A stretch of 64,000 nt of DNA, from positions 62,001-126,000 of the forward strand of contig CANLVO010000001.1 in the NCBI GenBank assembly GCA_947494645.1, read 5' to 3'. This DNA comes from an uncultured Litoreibacter sp. (GTDB lineage: Bacteria > Pseudomonadota > Alphaproteobacteria > Rhodobacterales > Rhodobacteraceae). The position numbers and the translations under genes were made by a program. The notes under the pieces are model-generated. The model did not search any database. It was not told the origin of the DNA and saw only the letters and a list, made by a program, of their open reading frames with translations. Shown here piece after piece: positions 18,741 through 26,630 of this stretch. Position 1 is the stretch's first letter; each line of letters starts with the position of its first letter.

Positions 18741-19445
18741 ATGACGGACCTAGAACCAGATTTGGAGAAGAACTTGACGGGAAAGAAGGCTACGTTTGAT
18801 GTTCCAAAACCATTCCTTTACCTTTGGATCGGGATATCCACGCTTGGGAACCTTACAGGTATCGCGTCCATTTGCGATGGCATCGTTGAGTGGGTTGGGA
18901 TTTTCGGTCAATATGTTACGTTTTACCAAGAGAGTATTCGCGCACCTCTCAACGAATTTCTCTCGTCGATATGGTTACATTTCATATTCGAAATGCCGGT
19001 ATGGATGGGAGACTATTTTGTAATTTTAGGAGCGTACGCTACTTCCATGGCGCTTTTCGGCCTTATAGAAGGGAAGGATGCTAGTGTGTTCTCACTAATT
19101 GGGGCGACACTAAAACTTCCTCGATTGATCATTATGACGCTGAAAGCAAAGAAGGCTGGCAATGCTAGGTTGATGGCGCTCATTACGTTGTTTTTTTTCG
19201 TAGGCTTCTTCTTCGTCTGGGTCGTCGCGTTCTTTTTTCCTTTCATACACTTGTTTACCGTCGTGTTCATTTTGCTAGCCACTGGCAGATTTCCGAAGGG
19301 CATCTATAGGACTGCTACTTGGTACGTTGGCGGGACGGTTAGTGTTTTTTTGGTTGTTCTTGCGCTCAACTTTCAGGTCAAAGCATTGTGTGCAGACATT
19401 TCCCCGCAGGACCGGAATAGTTTCTGCGTGCTGATGATGGGTTGA
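18741..19445 (+). CDS. Hypothetical membrane protein of the tRNA-Cys element
   Basis: 234 residues with about five hydrophobic segments, for example FLYLWIGISTLGNLTGIASI near residue 25 and a Phe-rich LITLFFFVGFFFVWVVAFFFPF near residue 148. The N-terminal 20 residues are charged and no signal peptide is seen. I do not recognise a family. It is convergent with the ATPase-TOPRIM gene and is the only other cargo of the element, so it may be an accessory of that gene or an independent passenger. No clear Shine-Dalgarno precedes the ATG. Low GC compared with the chromosomal genes. Confidence 0.6.
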   Translation: MTDLEPDLEKNLTGKKATFDVPKPFLYLWIGISTLGNLTGIASICDGIVEWVGIFGQYVTFYQESIRAPLNEFLSSIWLHFIFEMPVWMGDYFVILGAYATSMALFGLIEGKDASVFSLIGATLKLPRLIIMTLKAKKAGNARLMALITLFFFVGFFFVWVVAFFFPFIHLFTVVFILLATGRFPKGIYRTATWYVGGTVSVFLVVLALNFQVKALCADISPQDRNSFCVLMMG

Positions 19446-19744
19446 AGTCGCATGCTGTTGCAGCTTTGTGCGACAGCTCAGGGCTTAAGGCGGGCCGGTG
19501 AAAGTGCATAGAGATATAATGCCCCACCATTAGGTTTCCAGCGCGTGCGGCCCAATCCGGACATCGGACACCACGAGTGTAGCCGCGGTGCGGCTTCCCT
19601 AAAACGGACATTGGCAACCTCGCGGCACTTTATCGATAGGCATGCCTCCGCGATGTGAGGTGGCTAGAGGACTAAGTGTTTGGTATAGGTGTTACCTGCA
19701 CTCTGAGTGTTGACGGTTTTTCAGGGATTCTTCAATCTCAAGTC
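19446..19744. other. Convergent intergenic region with hairpins
   Basis: Lies between the ends of the membrane-protein and ATPase genes. It holds GTCGCA (19447-19452) inverted with TGCGAC (19469-19474), and a tight hairpin AGCCGC-GGT-GCGGCT (19581-19595). Neither has a T-run, so Rho-independent termination is not shown. A 79-codon open frame on the minus strand (19378-19617) overlaps the membrane gene and looks spurious. Confidence 0.5.
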
Positions 19745-21838
19745 TTACTTGGCTTGTTCAATTTGAGCTAGAATACTTTTCATACCCGTTGGTTGGAAAT
19801 CATCTAAATTCATTTGGCTAATTATCAAATTTCTAAAGATTTCGTAGCTGCATTCGATTTGGTCTGGAAAGACCATTCTAACTTTCTTAAGCACGTTTCT
19901 TCCTCGAAACACCTTCTTCCAAGTACCGTCTTGCAACGACAATTGGAGCGATTTTTTGATCTCCGCTTCTAGCTTGGTCAAAGAAGCTTCAGACAGGTCT
20001 GTAGCGATAACATTTGCTATCTTACGTTCTGTCGCAAGGACGGCATTGTTGAACCCAACAGAAGCGCTTAACTTTGGATCATACCCCAACGAGATACTTC
20101 CGACTAACTTTCGATTGACAAAACCATTCATTTTCAGGCGTACAAGCTCATCGATCGTGGATTTTGCGCTGTTCTCCATCGCCTCCTCTATGTCACATTC
20201 TTCAAGTTTAGAATTTCCAAGATGTGCTGCGTTTATGGCTCGCAGAATATACTTTGCTTCTAGTAAGTAATTTTCAATGTGATAGACATCCCATTGAAAT
20301 TGAGTGGTGGCAGAAAGGTCAGAGGCATCGTCAAAGTCTTTGTCAACTATAGAGAAAAACCTGTTTTTTGTTGACGCAGCGTCCATGGCTTGCTCAAGCA
20401 GATTGTGAACCTTTCTTACGTTGGTCTTACTACCAAGTGAAACTAAGTTGAAATGCTTTGCAAAATCGGGAAAGAGATCGGAGATCATATTCCTGTCTAT
20501 TTCCGATCCCTCCCCCTCAATCAAAACAATCTTGGAACTAGGGTCGAATGTCGCCAGATCGCCCACAAGATCGATAACGACACTGTCGATTTCAGTCTTA
20601 TTGGAAACAGGGGCCAGCTGGTTGTTTCCTTGAGGAGCAGCATCGGCATGCTGCATGTGGAAAACGTCGCAACCAGTTTCCCTTACCGCTTCTCTTAACA
20701 ACGCGTCAGAATGCGTAACCAACCAGAGCTGATTGTTCTTCGCATCTCCAATGTGCTTTTTATAAAACGATGGCAAACCCGCAGCTAAACTAGGATTCAA
20801 ATGAAGTTCAGGTTCGTCTAAGAGCAATATCGAATGTCTCGCACTGCTATTTCGCAGTCTTAGATAACCAAGCAGCACTTCTTTTTCACCGGAGCTTAAG
20901 TCGTTTATATCGTGCTGTTTTCCGTTTGATAGCTCAACAGGGAAGCCAATTGCGCCATCTTTAGTAGGCACAACGCCAAGGAACTTTTTACCAGGAAAAA
21001 ATAGCTCAAAAAGCTCATCTAGCGTAGGCTTCAAGTCAAACCTAGGATCTTCGTCAACACCCGCTTCTCCAGCCAAAAGCTGACGGACATAAGATTGGGC
21101 CATTTGTGCCTTTATGCCAGAGTATTTGTTCTGATCATTCCTAAGTACGCTATTCTTGTACTGTTGATCGGCATCTGCCACCCTCAAATTAATATTCGAT
21201 AGAACTTCTTTTGGATATACGCGACTCGGAGAGTGATACTCAACAATTCCTAGGTTTTCAGGCTTGAAGGCGGCGAACATGAGTTCCAAAACTGGGGAGT
21301 TTGTTACTTGCGGTTCACCTTTAGGCAAAACAAGCAACTCGCCTCGAAACTTTTGATTGTGCAGTTCCGCAACAACTTTATCAGCAAGTGCTTTTGCGTT
21401 TCCTGCGACCTTCGCAGTTTCCCTTCTTCTCAGCGCGTTTCCTAGCTGGAACTTACTGTGCCCGCCGTATCGCGCACCCAAAATTTGGTTCCACTGAAGC
21501 TCAGTCAGGAGTTTTTCCGCATGATCTCTAAGGTATTTCTTTTCAGATTCAGCAAGTGAAAACACTGCGGTTACTCGAAGCTGTTTGGTTTCGTCATAGA
21601 AGAACTTATGCGTCTGGGAACCTAATTTGTTAATATCGATTTGTTGTTCGCTGAACCAAGCTCCCAACTCATTTTGTTCGTATTGCCCGTAAGCCGATTT
21701 TAGAAGTTTAATGGCATCGAAGATTGTCGATTTCCCGCATCCGTTTGATCCCGCGACAACGACCAATTTCCCTAGATTATCTAGATGGGCACTTCGAATA
21801 GCTTTGAAATTTTCAATAGATATAGATTCAATTTTCAT
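19745..21838 (-). CDS. ATPase-TOPRIM/DUF4435 fusion, candidate single-chain PARIS (AriA-AriB) defence protein
   Basis: A 697-residue protein. Residues 1 to about 430 are an SMC/ABC-like ATPase: KIESISIENFKAI start, Walker A GSNGCGKST near 30-38, signature DLSSGEKE near 314, Walker B LLLDEPELHLNP near 339, switch His in VTHSD near 374. From about 435 to the end comes a TOPRIM-like domain with IVLIEGEGSEID (near 438), FSIVDKDFDD (near 499) and YHIENYLL (near 519), the pattern of DUF4435. ATPase plus DUF4435 is the make-up of the anti-phage system PARIS, normally two genes; fused forms are known. An OLD-family nuclease is the main alternative. Start taken at Met 21838 (frame open to 21895), with a weak ribosome-binding site. 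Confidence 0.75.
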   Translation of the reverse strand: MKIESISIENFKAIRSAHLDNLGKLVVVAGSNGCGKSTIFDAIKLLKSAYGQYEQNELGAWFSEQQIDINKLGSQTHKFFYDETKQLRVTAVFSLAESEKKYLRDHAEKLLTELQWNQILGARYGGHSKFQLGNALRRRETAKVAGNAKALADKVVAELHNQKFRGELLVLPKGEPQVTNSPVLELMFAAFKPENLGIVEYHSPSRVYPKEVLSNINLRVADADQQYKNSVLRNDQNKYSGIKAQMAQSYVRQLLAGEAGVDEDPRFDLKPTLDELFELFFPGKKFLGVVPTKDGAIGFPVELSNGKQHDINDLSSGEKEVLLGYLRLRNSSARHSILLLDEPELHLNPSLAAGLPSFYKKHIGDAKNNQLWLVTHSDALLREAVRETGCDVFHMQHADAAPQGNNQLAPVSNKTEIDSVVIDLVGDLATFDPSSKIVLIEGEGSEIDRNMISDLFPDFAKHFNLVSLGSKTNVRKVHNLLEQAMDAASTKNRFFSIVDKDFDDASDLSATTQFQWDVYHIENYLLEAKYILRAINAAHLGNSKLEECDIEEAMENSAKSTIDELVRLKMNGFVNRKLVGSISLGYDPKLSASVGFNNAVLATERKIANVIATDLSEASLTKLEAEIKKSLQLSLQDGTWKKVFRGRNVLKKVRMVFPDQIECSYEIFRNLIISQMNLDDFQPTGMKSILAQIEQAK

Positions 21839-22223
21839 GTTCGCGCCCACGTGTTTGCCCGATCCCATGGTGTCTTGGGAGTTGGGAAACTGCAAGAATT
21901 TTCGTTTGAAATACGGGTCTTCAGCGAGCCAAATTTGAAAACCCTACTTCTTGGGGAGAAAAGGTGTACTTAGAGACTATGAGTTTCTCTTTGTGCAAAG
22001 CTATCTAAGGTCAACTTATAGTACTTGGGCGAGGTAGTTGAGTTCTACGCTCCAGCAAACCCCTAAGGCACAGAGGGTCGTTTGGTCTTGAACGGCTGCT
22101 TTCGTCATAGGCATCGAAGGATTGTGAGCATGCGACGAATAACCGCTTTCCGCCCCGTGCAATCGTTATATGTTGTCGGAAGTAGACTAAGATCGGTATT
22201 CACAATGCCAACACGCTCTGGTT
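21839..22223. other. Non-coding region between ATPase start and integrase end
   Basis: About 385 bp without a credible gene. It should carry the promoter of the ATPase gene (read leftwards). Short open frames here have no ribosome-binding site or family resemblance. No strong palindrome is seen apart from a weak AGAGA/TCTCT pair near 21970-21990. Confidence 0.5.
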
Positions 22224-23234
22224 TTAGTCTTGGCGATCCCGTTCTTGACGTTTTTGTTGTGCCTCAATGGCCCTGATCTTCTGTCGTACCTTTTTCGTGT
22301 AGTGTAGCACCATCGCGGGGCTCTGGCCGGTTATTGCTGCGACAAGGTCGTCGCTGCAACGGGCTTCCACTAGCTCGCAGGCGGCATTGTAGCGCCAGCT
22401 GTGGATGTCGTAACCTAGTGCGCCGATACGATCACGAACGCGCCGTACGGCGGCTGAAGCGCCGCGATAGGACCAACGATTAGTTCCTCGTTCGTTAGTG
22501 AGGATGAAAACAGAATGCCGACTGGCTGCGTCTAGCGCGATTTGTAGCTCCGGTAGTATGGGGACCCAAAGCTCTTTGCCGGTCTTGCCTTGCTTCACTG
22601 CAAAGCCACCGTCCTGAATATCCGACCAACGCATTTCTAGGACATCGCCAATCCGCTGTCCGGTTCCTACGCATAGCTCCATGACGAGGCGCTCACGTGT
22701 ACCAACAGCGCAGGCTTCTCGGTAGGCGTCCAGAAGTTCGCGCGGCCACGGTTCGCGTTCTTTCTTAGTGGTTTTGATTTCTGGGACGCCTCGTACTGGG
22801 TTGGCATCTCGCCAACCCAGATCAACGCAATGTTCCATCAATACACGAAGCACCCGCAGGGAGTAGTTGGCAAAGTATGCCTTTGCGGCGTTTGCATCGC
22901 GGAGGCGGATAACATCCTTCCGCTGCATCTTTGCCGGATTAGCTTCGCTCATAATCTCGCGGAACCAATCTAGGTGTTTGTCGTAGTCGAGGCCAGTGCG
23001 GGGTTTTAGGTTTCGATAGCGCGGGGACTTACGGTAGCTATCGATCAACGCACCAAAGTTGCGAGCGATAACCCGGCGCGGTTTGTCGCGTTGCGAAAGG
23101 ATGCCCGCATACTCGCGCCAAAATTCGGGTGTTCCGAATTCGCTCTCGAATTTCTGCGAAGGCCATCCCCGGCGCTGGAAATAGATTCCATTCCGCTGGC
23201 GGTAGACGTGCTTGGGCAGCTCACGTTTTGCCAT
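22224..23234 (-). CDS. Tyrosine recombinase (integrase) of the tRNA-Cys element
   Basis: A 336-residue site-specific recombinase. N-terminal arm/core-binding region to about residue 160 (FGALIDSYRKSPRYRNLKPRT is SAM-like), then the catalytic domain: Arg194 (GTGQRIGDVLEMRW), a lysine at 217 or 220 (VKQGKTGKELWVP), His278 and Arg281 (HSWRYNAACEL), and the nucleophile Tyr312 (MVLHYTKK). The usual His/Trp after Gly (GH) is Gln304 here (TGQS). It would cut and join at the tRNA-Cys repeat that flanks the element. The gene lies near the right end, transcribed away from it, and overlaps a small upstream ORF by 14 nt. Confidence 0.93.
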   Translation of the reverse strand: MAKRELPKHVYRQRNGIYFQRRGWPSQKFESEFGTPEFWREYAGILSQRDKPRRVIARNFGALIDSYRKSPRYRNLKPRTGLDYDKHLDWFREIMSEANPAKMQRKDVIRLRDANAAKAYFANYSLRVLRVLMEHCVDLGWRDANPVRGVPEIKTTKKEREPWPRELLDAYREACAVGTRERLVMELCVGTGQRIGDVLEMRWSDIQDGGFAVKQGKTGKELWVPILPELQIALDAASRHSVFILTNERGTNRWSYRGASAAVRRVRDRIGALGYDIHSWRYNAACELVEARCSDDLVAAITGQSPAMVLHYTKKVRQKIRAIEAQQKRQERDRQD

Positions 23235-23394
23235 GTCTCATATCGATCCTGTCGAACTCATCGGCATATTGCTCATCCGCAAGAAAAATCTCAATCTTCC
23301 GTCCTTCAATCGTGACCCGACTGACGGACTTTCCGGCGTTCTCAAAGGTGGTCAGCACGCGCAAGGCACGGTGTTCGATTTTGTTCTTAGACAT
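23221..23394 (-). CDS. Small protein overlapping the integrase start
   Basis: 57 residues beginning MSKNKIEHRALRVLTTFENA and containing SRVTIEGRKIEIFLADEQYADEFDRIDMRHG. The TGA lies inside the integrase gene, 14 nt after the integrase ATG, so translation is probably coupled. GGGTGG precedes its ATG. I recall similar short ORFs before integrases in Rhodobacterales, but no function is known to me; a recombination directionality factor is a guess from position, and no helix-turn-helix is obvious. Confidence 0.65.
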   Translation of the reverse strand: MSKNKIEHRALRVLTTFENAGKSVSRVTIEGRKIEIFLADEQYADEFDRIDMRHGKT

Positions 23395-23710
23395 GATGCC
23401 ACCCGCGTAGTCGACGCGCCGAACGGCTAGTTTGCGGGTTGGGCCTTTTGGGTCTGCGAGTTTGTTGTCTAGAGAGTCTCGATCTCGATTTTTGACCGCG
23501 GGATGCTGTAGAAGTGAGTCCGTTCAAAGGTTTGCGAGCTGCAAGCCTTCGTGTGTTGTCGGAAATTTCCTTCTTTTGCTTCACGTCCATAGCTCGCTCC
23601 ATAGCTCAAAGTTCGCGCAACCTTGCGGTTGAATGGGGGAACCCATGCAAACTCGCTTGGAGGAAACGCTAGGGAGGGAAGCAAATCTATTACAACTGAA
23701 TTTTTGAAGT

Positions 23711-23824
23711 GCAGTCACTAAAGGGGTATAAGCCTTTGTAACATATCGTGAACGAACTGACGTGCTACTGTGCCGCAGTCCGTTTCTCGGACTGATCTGA
23801 AATCGCAGTCACTAAAAGGATATA
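23711..23824 (+). repeat. Pair of direct repeats, about 20 bp each
   Basis: GCAGTCACTAAAGGGGTATA (23711-23730) and GCAGTCACTAAAAGGATATA (23805-23824) differ at two positions and lie 94 bp apart, with the CAGTCCG hairpin between them. They could bind an excision or replication protein of the element. Confidence 0.6.
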
Positions 23825-24225
23825 CTATCAAGGAGTGGGTAGCCGCGCGCGCCAAGCCTCCCGTCCGGTCGGCTTGGCGCTTGGCACGTTCACACGCCAC
23901 TTGGGCTAGGATCAAGCTGAAATTTCAAAAGGCAAGGCCCCTTGATGCATAGGCCTGCGAATTCAGCAAAGCGGCAAGGGTTGGTAGTCTTGCGAGTACC
24001 GTAGCCGATTTGGGCGCTGCCCTCTGCCAAAGCAGTTTTTTCCCCTGCGCAAGCGCATTCCTCGCGAGGCAAAAAACGGCTTTGCCATTCACCCGCCCTC
24101 AGAAGGCGGGAGCCTCTCCCCGAATGCACATGTGCATTCCGTGCCAGACACACGCTAACTGAGGGAGTATGAAGCTGTTCAGGTGGGACCAAACTAGCGT
24201 CTAGTCGGAACAGAACAAAAACAGA

Positions 24226-24247
24226 ATGTTTAGACAAATGTTTAGAC
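24226..24247 (+). promoter_or_regulatory. Tandem candidate integrase arm sites at the right end
   Basis: ATGTTTAGAC occurs at 24226-24235 and again at 24238-24247, a 12-bp step, 48 bp from the right attachment repeat. The same 10-mer is at 18585-18594 near the left end, in the same orientation. Confidence 0.5.
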
Positions 24248-24294
24248 GGCGCTTCCGCAGATTCTCGAAAACCATCTAACCTATTGATTTTAAA

Positions 24295-24338
24295 TGGAGG
24301 CGAGTACGAGAATCGAACTCGTGTACACGGATTTGCAA
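24295..24338 (-). repeat. Right attachment site within tRNA-Cys
   Basis: Forty-four bases identical to 18468-18511, running from the tRNA 3' CCA to the anticodon loop. Strand exchange near the anticodon loop is a usual sublocation for tyrosine integrases that use tRNA genes. Confidence 0.92.
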
Positions 24339-24368
24339 TCCGCTGCGTCACCACTCCGCCAACTCGCC
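24295..24368 (-). tRNA. tRNA-Cys (GCA), target of integration
   Basis: Minus-strand cloverleaf of 74 nt including an encoded CCA. Acceptor GGCGAGT pairs with ACTCGCC, discriminator U, anticodon loop TTGCAAA giving GCA (Cys), T-arm with GTTCGATTC. The 3' 44 nt are supplied by the element's attachment site and restore an intact gene. Confidence 0.95.
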
Positions 24369-24502
24369 TCTATGGTGCTGGATTTCTCTATCGCAGCGGG
24401 TTTTGCGGCGCAAGGGCGCAAAAGGTCGGATCGCTGTTGTCGCAGACCGCATTCTGTGGCAAACCGGATTTAACCGAAACTAGACTGATGAGTTTAGTAA
24501 TT

Positions 24503-25156
24503 ATGACTGACTTCGCCGCCAACCGTACAATGATGGTCGACACGCAGGTGCGCCCCTCAGATGTTACCAAATTTCCGATCATTGACGCGCTCTTGACCGT
24601 GCGTCGTGAGGCCTTTGTACCCCAGTCGCGCCGCGAGGTTGCCTATGCTGATGCAAACATCACGCTAGGTGCGGGCAGGGTGATTTTTGAGCCGCGCACG
24701 CTTGCCAAGATGCTGGACGCCATGGGCATTGAGCAGGGCGATATGGTGCTCTGTGTCGGCGCGGGTTTTGGCTACAGTGCCGCTGTTGTTTCGCGGATGT
24801 CGGAGGCGGTGATCGCCGTTGAGCAAGACGCTGACATGGCGCGCGACGCAGAAACGATTCTGGCTGAGCAAGGCGCAGATAATGTCGTCGTCATCGAGGG
24901 TGATCTGGCCGCCGGTGCGGCCAAACATGGGCCTTACGACGCGATTATCATTGAGGGTGGCGTCGAGAATGTGCCGACCTCACTCACGGACCAGCTCAAA
25001 GACGGTGGCCGCATTGGCGCGGTGTTTATGCGCGGCGGGCTCGGCGAGTGCCGGATTGGCTACAAGGCGGGGTCTCAGGTCAATTGGCGGTTGGCCTTTA
25101 ACGCAAGCGCCCCGGTTCTTTCCGGTTTCGAAGCCGAGGCGTCGTTCTCACTGTAA
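24503..25156 (+). CDS. Protein-L-isoaspartate O-methyltransferase family protein
   Basis: 217 residues with a SAM-binding fold: VLCVGAGFGYSAAVVSRM (motif I, near residue 82-99), VIAVEQDADMA (motif II) and YDAIIIEGGVENVP. These match the PCMT family, which repairs isoaspartate residues; members beside tolC in this group are divergent, so the substrate is uncertain. The frame is open from 24284 but that part crosses tRNA-Cys and is not coding. Start taken at ATG 24503 (ATG 24488, five codons earlier, is also possible). It precedes tolC by 26 bp and may share its transcript. Confidence 0.85.
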   Translation: MTDFAANRTMMVDTQVRPSDVTKFPIIDALLTVRREAFVPQSRREVAYADANITLGAGRVIFEPRTLAKMLDAMGIEQGDMVLCVGAGFGYSAAVVSRMSEAVIAVEQDADMARDAETILAEQGADNVVVIEGDLAAGAAKHGPYDAIIIEGGVENVPTSLTDQLKDGGRIGAVFMRGGLGECRIGYKAGSQVNWRLAFNASAPVLSGFEAEASFSL

Positions 25157-25182
25157 CACTCGATTGTAGAAGGCATGTGCTG

Positions 25183-26559
25183 ATGAATTTGAATGGTTTG
25201 CGCAGGTCTGCTCGCTCTATCGCGGTATGTGTTCTGGTGATGGCCGCGCCGGTCTCGGCGTCAGCCGCATCGCTTCAGGATGCGTTGGTTGCCGCTTATC
25301 TAAATTCGAATTTGCTGGAGCAGAACCGCGCCTTGCTGCGGGCGACGGACGAAGATGTGGCGGTGGCATATTCCGCTTTGCGTCCGCAGATCAGTGCCAG
25401 CTCATCGATCACCCACAGCGATCAGGCCTCCAGCTTCGCAGGGGGCGACCTGTCCTCTTCCATCAGTCTTGGGCTGGACCTTTTGCTGTATGACGCCGGC
25501 GCCACAAGATTGAGCGTCGAGGCCGCGAAAGAAACTGTCTTGGCCTCTCGCGCTCAGCTGGTGAGCCTCGAGCAACAGGTTTTGTTGAACGCTATCAACG
25601 CCTATTTGTCCGTACAGCGCGACACCCGGACCGTGTCGCTGCGCGAGGGCAACCTGCGTTTGATCACCCAAGAATTGCGAGCTGCGCGTGACCGCTTTGA
25701 CGTGGGCGAAGTGACCCGGACCGACGTCGCCCAAGCGGAGGCGAGATTGGCTGAAGCCCGCGGCGCACTGGCGCAGGCACAGGGCAATTTGGCGATTTCC
25801 CGTGAGCTTTACGTCGCCGCAGTAGGGCGCAAGCCGGGCAATCTGGCCGCGATCCGGTCTTTGCCGGCGCTCCCGAAATCCGTGGAGCAAGCCCGCAAGA
25901 TCGCTGAGCAAAACCAGCCACGCATCGATCAGGCGCAACACCAGATCTCAGCAAACGAGTTGAACGCTGCTCGCGCGCAAGCCGCAATGCGTCCCAACAT
26001 CCGGCTGAACGCCACAGCAGGGCACAATTCGCGGGTCGACAATAATTCTTCGATTGGCTTGCAGATGAACGTGCCGCTGTACCAAGGCGGGCAACTCAAG
26101 GCGTTGGAGCGCCGCGCGTTTGCGCAGGTGCATGCCTCGCGTGCGAACCTCAATCAGGTAGTGCTAGAGGTACGGCAATCGGTGTCTGACAGCTGGTCGC
26201 AATTGGCTGTCGCCAACGCGCAGTTGCAAGCCTCCGAGCGCCAGATCAGAGCGGCTGAGGTTGCCTTTGAGGGGGTCCGCGAGGAAGCGAAACTGGGCGC
26301 GCGGACAACCTTGGACGTGTTGGACGCAGAGCAATCGCTATTTGATGCACGTACCAACCGGGTCGTCTTCGAGACGCAGGTTTTTGCCGCGGCGTATCAG
26401 CTGATTTCTTCGATGGGCCTGCTGACCGTGTCAGAGCTGCGCCTACCGCTGAAGCAATACGACCCCAACGAATACTTTGATGCCGTGAAGCAAGCGCCGG
26501 TTCCCCTAAGCAAGCAGGGTCAGAAACTGGACCGCATTCTCGGGCGCTACCAAAAGTAA
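25183..26559 (+). CDS. tolC: TolC family outer-membrane protein
   Basis: Outer-membrane channel for type I secretion and efflux pumps. Signal peptide at the N-terminus (SIAVCVLVMAAPVSASA), then two repeats of the long-helix TolC fold: heptad-like segments such as RVTRTDVAQAEARLAEARGALAQAQGNLA near residue 185 and the matching VREEAKLGARTTLDVLDAEQSLFDARTNRV near 365. About 458 residues, normal. AAGG at 25170-25173 favours ATG 25183 over GTG 25177. Cognate pump or substrate not in the window. Confidence 0.92.
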   Translation: MNLNGLRRSARSIAVCVLVMAAPVSASAASLQDALVAAYLNSNLLEQNRALLRATDEDVAVAYSALRPQISASSSITHSDQASSFAGGDLSSSISLGLDLLLYDAGATRLSVEAAKETVLASRAQLVSLEQQVLLNAINAYLSVQRDTRTVSLREGNLRLITQELRAARDRFDVGEVTRTDVAQAEARLAEARGALAQAQGNLAISRELYVAAVGRKPGNLAAIRSLPALPKSVEQARKIAEQNQPRIDQAQHQISANELNAARAQAAMRPNIRLNATAGHNSRVDNNSSIGLQMNVPLYQGGQLKALERRAFAQVHASRANLNQVVLEVRQSVSDSWSQLAVANAQLQASERQIRAAEVAFEGVREEAKLGARTTLDVLDAEQSLFDARTNRVVFETQVFAAAYQLISSMGLLTVSELRLPLKQYDPNEYFDAVKQAPVPLSKQGQKLDRILGRYQK

Positions 26560-26630
26560 TTTCAATTTGATCCGTCCGTTGCCAGAGCCAATGGCAGCCG
26601 TTATTCTGAGTTCAACTATAGAGGCTGAGC

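Larger units (their letters stand above)
23395..24294. other. Palindrome-rich non-coding end of the element
   Basis: About 900 bp with no supported gene. Visible structure: stem CAGTCCG/CGGACTG (23776-23794), stem GCGCCAAGCC/GGCTTGGCGC (23849-23880), CCCGCC/GGCGGG (24092-24110), and a perfect 18-bp palindrome GAATGCACATGTGCATTC (24122-24139). Two direct repeats of GCAGTCACTAAA followed by a G/A-rich TATA stretch lie at 23711-23730 and 23805-23824. A 71-codon, very basic minus-strand frame (23387-23602) overlaps the start of the 57-residue ORF and may or may not be translated. Confidence 0.6.
18468..24338. mobile_element. Integrated element in tRNA-Cys (about 5.9 kb)
   Basis: Bounded by a 44-bp direct repeat that duplicates the tRNA-Cys gene from its 3' CCA to the anticodon loop: left copy 18468-18511, right copy 24295-24338 inside the intact tRNA. 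Inside are a membrane protein, an ATPase-TOPRIM gene, a tyrosine integrase and a small overlapping ORF, plus about 900 bp of non-coding DNA at the integrase end. Base use is clearly more AT-rich than in the flanks. No replication, capsid or conjugation gene is seen, so the element is a minimal defence-type island or a satellite that needs a helper. Confidence 0.88.

Noticed and set aside
19378-19617. 79-codon minus-strand frame in the element
   Set aside because: Overlaps the end of the membrane-protein gene, no ribosome-binding site, composition not protein-like.
23432-23952. Several 60-70 codon frames in the non-coding end of the element
   Set aside because: They overlap each other and palindromes, lack ribosome-binding sites, and resemble no family.
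24284-24502. N-terminal extension of the PCMT-like gene
   Set aside because: The extension runs through tRNA-Cys on the other strand; similarity to the family begins at Met 24503.
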